Positions 60,807-64,000 of a DNA stretch of 64,000 nucleotides are shown here, piece by piece (the stretch's first letter is position 1; each line of letters begins with the position of its first letter). Source of the DNA: Halapricum hydrolyticum (GTDB lineage: Archaea > Halobacteriota > Halobacteria > Halobacteriales > Haloarculaceae); assembly GCF_025517535.1 (NCBI RefSeq), contig NZ_JAOPKC010000004.1, positions 118,171 to 182,170 on the forward strand, given 5' to 3'. Below the pieces are notes generated by a model that had not been told where the DNA came from, searched no databases, and worked only from the letters and a program-made list of their open reading frames with translations. Made by a program: the position numbers and the translations under genes.

Positions 60807-62231
60807 TCACGCGACCTGTTCGAACCAGTCTTCGACGCGGCTGAGCGGCGCGTCGGCGGCCTCGGCGACCGCCTCGGGATCTGCCTCAGCCAGGTCTCCG
60901 GCCGTTTCGATGCCGGCCGCACGAAGACGATCGGCATAGGTTGGGCCGATACCGTTGACGGTCTCGATATCGGGGGCTGCCGTCTCGTCTGCAGCCGCCT
61001 CGTCGGCCGTCTCGTCTGCAGCCGCCTCGTCGGCCGTCTCGTCTGCAGCCGCCTCGTCGGCCGTCTCGTCTGCACTCTCTTCCTCAGCCGTACTTTCCTC
61101 GTCGGCTTCCTGCTCGTCCTGAGAGCGCTCGCTGAACCACCTGGCGACCTCGGGCCAGACGTCCTCGTGGGTGCTCGAGGAGACGGCAAGCCCGACGTGT
61201 CCCGTCGGATACTCGATGATACGGGTGTCCTCGCTGGGGATGACGTCGTTGAACGGCTTGCTCGCCGACGGCGGGACGAGGTGGTCGTATTCGCCCAGAA
61301 TCTGGAGGACGGGCATGTCGATGTTCTCGATGTCGACGTGTTCGCTATCGAGTTCGAGCTCGTTGTTGTAGAGCTTGTTGTCCTGATAGATGTCCTTCAG
61401 GAACTGTTCGTAGGTCGCGCCGGCGACGTCGACTCCTTCCTCGAGCCACTGTTCCATCCGGGCGAAGTTCTTCACGAACGCCTCGTTGTCGAGGTTCTCG
61501 AAGAACTGGATGTACTTCGTGACGTAATTCTGAACGGGATCCATCAGTGCGAATCCCTCGTCGAGGAACTCCGCTGGGACGTTGCCGAAGGCCTCGATCA
61601 CGGCCGAGGGATCGTAATACTCCTCGTCGCCCCAGCGTTCGAGGACGCCGCCGGTTTCCTCGAAGTACAGACCGGTGGCCATCAGTCCGAGCGAGTTGAC
61701 CTTTTCGGCGTGCAGCGCCGTGTACATCGTACTCATCGTCCCGCCCATGCAGTAGCCGAGGATGTTGATCTGCTCCTGCCCGGAGCGTTCGCGGACGACG
61801 TCCACGCAGTTGTCGATGTATCGGTTGACGTAGTCGGCAAGCGTGAGGTGCTGATCGAGACGCGAAGGCTCGTTCCAGTCGATCAAGTAGACGTCGTGGC
61901 CGGCCTCGAGCAACCGGCGGACGACCGACCGATTGGGCTGGAGATCGAGGATGTAGGGCCTGTTGATGAGCGCGTAGACGACGAGGATCGGGACGTCTTC
62001 ACGCTCTTCTTCGGGCACGTCGATGCCCGCCGCCTCGGGATCGTAGTGGAGGAGTTCGAGCTTGTTCTCCTTGTAGACCACGTCGGCGGGTGTCCCACCG
62101 ACGTCGACCTCCTCCATCGTTTCGAGCCGGTCGTCGAGGACGCCGGCCGTCTCGACGGACTCGGTTAGCTTTTCGAACCCCTGGCGTTGCGCGTCGATCA
62201 CTGGTCGCATTGGGTTGAACATGACGCTCAC
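60807..62231 (-). CDS. phaC: Polyhydroxyalkanoate synthase catalytic subunit with HhH tail
   Basis: Class III PHA synthase that polymerises hydroxyacyl-CoA, with PhaE. 474 residues from GTG 62231 (overlapping the phaE stop as GTGA; an ATG at 62222 is possible). Nucleophile Cys161 in GYCMGG, Asp316 in GEYDHLVPP, His345 in TGHVGLAV. After residue 375 comes an acidic/Ala linker with three exact 27-bp DNA repeats (DETADEAAA), then a helix-hairpin-helix domain (about 424-474; VNGIGPTYADRLRAAG) like those of TopA and the protein at 33082. The extension is not part of bacterial PhaC. Confidence 0.95.
   Translation of the reverse strand: MSVMFNPMRPVIDAQRQGFEKLTESVETAGVLDDRLETMEEVDVGGTPADVVYKENKLELLHYDPEAAGIDVPEEEREDVPILVVYALINRPYILDLQPNRSVVRRLLEAGHDVYLIDWNEPSRLDQHLTLADYVNRYIDNCVDVVRERSGQEQINILGYCMGGTMSTMYTALHAEKVNSLGLMATGLYFEETGGVLERWGDEEYYDPSAVIEAFGNVPAEFLDEGFALMDPVQNYVTKYIQFFENLDNEAFVKNFARMEQWLEEGVDVAGATYEQFLKDIYQDNKLYNNELELDSEHVDIENIDMPVLQILGEYDHLVPPSASKPFNDVIPSEDTRIIEYPTGHVGLAVSSSTHEDVWPEVARWFSERSQDEQEADEESTAEEESADETADEAAADETADEAAADETADEAAADETAAPDIETVNGIGPTYADRLRAAGIETAGDLAEADPEAVAEAADAPLSRVEDWFEQVA
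60991..61071 (-). repeat. Three exact 27-bp tandem repeats in phaC
   Basis: Copies at 60991-61017, 61018-61044 and 61045-61071, no mismatch; each encodes the nine-residue block DETADEAAA (in cyclic order). A partial unit lies on the left. In frame, in the linker between catalytic and HhH domains. Confidence 0.95.
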
Positions 62232-62782
62232 TCCTCGAGTGCGTCGAGGACGCGATCGAGCTTGTCTTCGATATCCTGCTGGCGTCGCTCGAGTTCGACG
62301 AGCCGCTCGCCGACTTCGACGACGTCGTCGCGCGTGGCGAATCCGAGTTCGGCGAGCGACTCCTGGGTGACGTCGTCGGACTCCTGGCGGAGTTCGAGCA
62401 TCGACTCGATGAGCTGTCCGTTCGCGGCCGCGAACGCGCTCGTCTCCATTACTTCCTTGAACGCCTTGTTTGCCGACTGGAGCCAGATGTCGCGGAACTC
62501 CGTGACATCGACCTCCTCTCCCTGGCTTGCGTCCATCGAGCGCTCGAACATCTGCTCGGCGGCGTCCATCCAGACCTCGTAGGCCTCGCTGTAACCTTCG
62601 ATCCCCTCGGCGAGCGTTTCGTCGTCAGGTGTGGAGTCGGAAAACACGTCGTTCCAGGACTCCATGAACGCGGTCTGTGCTTGCATGCTCTGGTCGAACG
62701 ACTCGGCGAGCGCCTCGTTCATCTCGTCGACCATCTGGTTCCACTCGTCCATACTGTCAGCGGTGTCGCTATCGTTGCTCAT
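62228..62782 (-). CDS. phaE: PHA synthase subunit PhaE
   Basis: 184 residues, the haloarchaeal PhaE size. All-helical, acidic; WNQMVDEMNEALAESFDQSMQ at the start, FRDIWLQSANKAFKEVMETSAF in the middle, and a C-terminal coiled coil ending LERRQQDIEDKLDRVLDALEE. Non-catalytic partner needed for PhaC activity. The TGA overlaps the phaC GTG, so translation is coupled. 42 bp after phaP. Confidence 0.93.
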   Translation of the reverse strand: MSNDSDTADSMDEWNQMVDEMNEALAESFDQSMQAQTAFMESWNDVFSDSTPDDETLAEGIEGYSEAYEVWMDAAEQMFERSMDASQGEEVDVTEFRDIWLQSANKAFKEVMETSAFAAANGQLIESMLELRQESDDVTQESLAELGFATRDDVVEVGERLVELERRQQDIEDKLDRVLDALEE

Positions 62783-62824
62783 GTGTATTGTATCGCTTCG
62801 GCGAAAGAAATAACTGCCGCCCTA

Positions 62825-63388
62825 TCAGGCGTCGCCGGCCTCGACGGCCTGCTCCTGAACGTCCTGGACCGTCTCGGTGGCCTGCTCCTGAACGTCCTGG
62901 ACCTGCTGCTGGACCGCTTCGGCCTGGGACGCCATCTCCTCGACGGCGTCGACGGACTGGGTTTCGAGGTCCTCGTGGGCCTCGACGAGCATCGACAGCT
63001 GCTCGTCCAGTGCGTCGAACATCTCTTCGGTCATCTCGTCGTAGGTGTCGTAGCCGTCGCTGACCTCTGCCTGCAGCGTGTCGAACGCCTCGTCGTGGTT
63101 CTCCAGCAGGAACTCGAACTGCTCGTCGACTGCCGTGCGGATCTCGTCGACGGGCACGTCCATGCCGGGGACGGACGATTCGACGGCGTCGAGGTAGCTG
63201 TGGATCGCCGTCTGGCTCAGTTCGACGCCGCGGCGCTGGGCCGACGCCTGGCTCTCCACACTGTCGAGCATCGCTTGCCCGACGCGCTGCTGGAACTGTA
63301 CGCCCTGCTTGAGGGCGGTCTGTCCCTGTTCGATCGTGCGTCGCTGGAATTCGAATGCGGTCGTGACGGGTGTCGTGTAGTCTGCCAT
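62825..63388 (-). CDS. phaP: Phasin PhaP
   Basis: 187 residues, all-helical PHA granule coat protein. MADYTTPVTTAFEFQRRTIE start; QQRVGQAMLDSVESQASAQRR; C-terminal repeat of VQDVQEQATE and VQEQAVE. Nearly identical over the first third to the second phasin at 58901. Starts 2 bp after phaR; the order phaR-phaP-phaE-phaC is as in Haloferax and Haloarcula. Confidence 0.93.
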   Translation of the reverse strand: MADYTTPVTTAFEFQRRTIEQGQTALKQGVQFQQRVGQAMLDSVESQASAQRRGVELSQTAIHSYLDAVESSVPGMDVPVDEIRTAVDEQFEFLLENHDEAFDTLQAEVSDGYDTYDEMTEEMFDALDEQLSMLVEAHEDLETQSVDAVEEMASQAEAVQQQVQDVQEQATETVQDVQEQAVEAGDA

Positions 63389-63390
63389 GA

Positions 63391-63681
63391 TTACTCACTC
63401 CGGTTGCGTTTGACTGGGAGGACGACGGCCTGGACGATGTCGCCTTCTTCGATGTCCAGGGCCTCGCGTTCGGCGTCCGGGATCGAGATCCGGCCGCCGC
63501 TCTGCACGCGAGTCTTGAACGTCGCCAACTGGCTCATCGCACCGAGCTGATTCATGTCCAGCCCGGACGTCCCACCGCCCATCATCGAGCGAAGGAATTC
63601 CTGCTGCTGCTCGATCGCCTGTTCGCTCGCTTCCTGAAACATCGCCGGCGGCCACGGGAAACTGTCGTCCTCGTCTGTCAT
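63391..63681 (-). CDS. phaR: AbrB-family regulator PhaR
   Basis: 96 residues. N-terminal part binds by predicted helix (WPPAMFQEASEQAIEQQQEFLRS); C-terminal SpoVT/AbrB swapped-hairpin domain (about 50-96) with RVQSGGRISIPDAEREALDIEEGD. In Haloferax mediterranei the equivalent protein represses phaRP and senses granules. It is the first gene of this operon and has the palindromic ACCATTCAATGGT (63740-63752) before its promoter, so self-regulation is likely. Confidence 0.9.
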   Translation of the reverse strand: MTDEDDSFPWPPAMFQEASEQAIEQQQEFLRSMMGGGTSGLDMNQLGAMSQLATFKTRVQSGGRISIPDAEREALDIEEGDIVQAVVLPVKRNRSE

Positions 63682-63710
63682 CAGTCATTGTAGCATACCC
63701 CCGCCACTCA

Positions 63711-63718
63711 CATAAGTC
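63711..63718 (-). promoter_or_regulatory. TATA-like box of the phaRPEC operon
   Basis: GACTTATG on the minus strand (63718 to 63711), about 30 bp before the phaR ATG at 63681, consistent with a near-leaderless mRNA. Confidence 0.5.
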
Positions 63719-63727
63719 TTCCTCTCT

Positions 63728-63752
63728 ATACCATCTGATACCATTCAATGGT
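63728..63752. promoter_or_regulatory. Candidate PhaR operator of the phaRPEC operon
   Basis: ACCATTCAATGGT (63740-63752) is a 13-bp perfect palindrome; a further half-site ATACCAT lies 10 bp closer to the operon (63728-63734). The TATA box begins about 10 bp beyond. Matches the site at 58791-58822 in sequence and in distance to the TATA box. Confidence 0.65.
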
Positions 63753-63940
63753 TTCGAGACTTTCGGGGCCGTCTATCGCGACGTGGCCCCTTCCGGTCGT
63801 CTCTTTGGCAATGTTCGACGCTCTGCTCTTTCAATACGGTGGGAAGGGCTCTGGGGTTTCATATCCCAGGCGCGTCCAGTTACGGACGATGTACAACAGA
63901 TTCGACGACTGGTTTTCGGCGGACGCGGAGGGGTACAGCG

Positions 63941-64000
63941 ATGCGTAACGCGAAAATCGTCTGTACGCTCGGGCCAGCGTCAGACTCGACCGAGGAGATC
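63941..64000 (+). CDS. pyk: Pyruvate kinase, N-terminal fragment cut by window
   Basis: The last 60 bases encode MRNAKIVCTLGPASDSTEEI, the typical start of pyruvate kinase (KIVCTLGPAS). Start at ATG 63941. The rest lies beyond the window. The longer frame 63748-63948 that overlaps it is out of frame and not acidic, so it is not taken as a gene. Confidence 0.9.
   Translation, partial: MRNAKIVCTLGPASDSTEEI

Noticed and set aside
63748..63948. 66-codon frame before pyruvate kinase
   Set aside because: Not acidic, starts inside the phaR operator and overlaps the pyk start; no family resemblance.

Overview
This window is a stretch of haloarchaeal (class Halobacteria) chromosome. The GC content is high and almost every protein is strongly acidic. 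The marker genes are archaeal: the proteasome-activating nucleotidase PAN, the ubiquitin-like modifier SAMP2, the archaeosine transglycosylase, the sliding-clamp loader small subunit RfcA, NurA, archaeal-type AlaRS and TopA, and GatB. Several start sites sit about 25-35 bp behind TATA-like boxes, the leaderless arrangement usual in this group. No rRNA, tRNA or CRISPR array was found. The left edge cuts a PepF-type peptidase and the right edge cuts pyruvate kinase after 20 codons.

Layout. 0-14 kb is mostly housekeeping: PAN, a universal stress protein, ArgS, a minus-strand run (GNAT, RIO-like kinase, RimI-like acetyltransferase, GatB, TopA, a coiled-coil protein, a small membrane protein), then a redoxin-like protein, a SagB-type oxidoreductase and endonuclease III. 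14.2-17.0 kb holds one secreted protein built from seven tandem 112-residue domains. 17.5-21.8 kb is a tight five-gene operon for a Tat-exported, membrane-bound [NiFe] hydrogenase: small subunit, large subunit, cytochrome b, maturation protease, and an unannotated 54-residue putative zinc protein. 21.8-28.6 kb is a surface-glycan region: a GT39-like membrane glycosyltransferase facing an operon of GT2, DUF2304, polysaccharide deacetylase, flippase-like and phosphodiesterase genes. 28.8-47 kb is mixed metabolism: a Vms1-like protein, a GCS2 ligase, AroE, chorismate-utilising components I and II, membrane proteins, a two-domain winged-helix regulator, a hexose-phosphate mutase, samp2, rfcA, a GH13 glucosidase/amylase and a DUF3179 pair. 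47-58 kb has AlaS, a CPA-type antiporter, TgtA, a VanZ-like protein, NurA, an MFS pseudogene, GpmI and a second stress protein. 58.7-63.8 kb is a polyhydroxyalkanoate (PHA) locus: phaR-phaP-phaE-phaC on the minus strand and a second phasin gene on the plus strand, with an IS200/IS605-type remnant between them.

The main non-routine signals are as follows. (1) The hydrogenase operon is complete for structural and processing genes but carries no Hyp assembly genes; a Cys replaces the Pro expected beside the medial cluster. (2) A palindromic ACCATT-n-AATGGT operator lies just upstream of the TATA box of both phasin transcription units, so one regulator (most likely PhaR) probably controls both. 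(3) The secreted repeat protein has alternating sequence variants, suggesting growth by two-unit duplication. (4) A 60-bp hairpin-containing repeat is inserted in frame in the chorismate-utilising enzyme. (5) A 30-bp near-perfect palindrome precedes PAN. (6) A G-rich plus hairpin structure follows the RIO-like kinase. (7) A portable helix-hairpin-helix tail is shared by TopA, an acidic protein and the PHA synthase.
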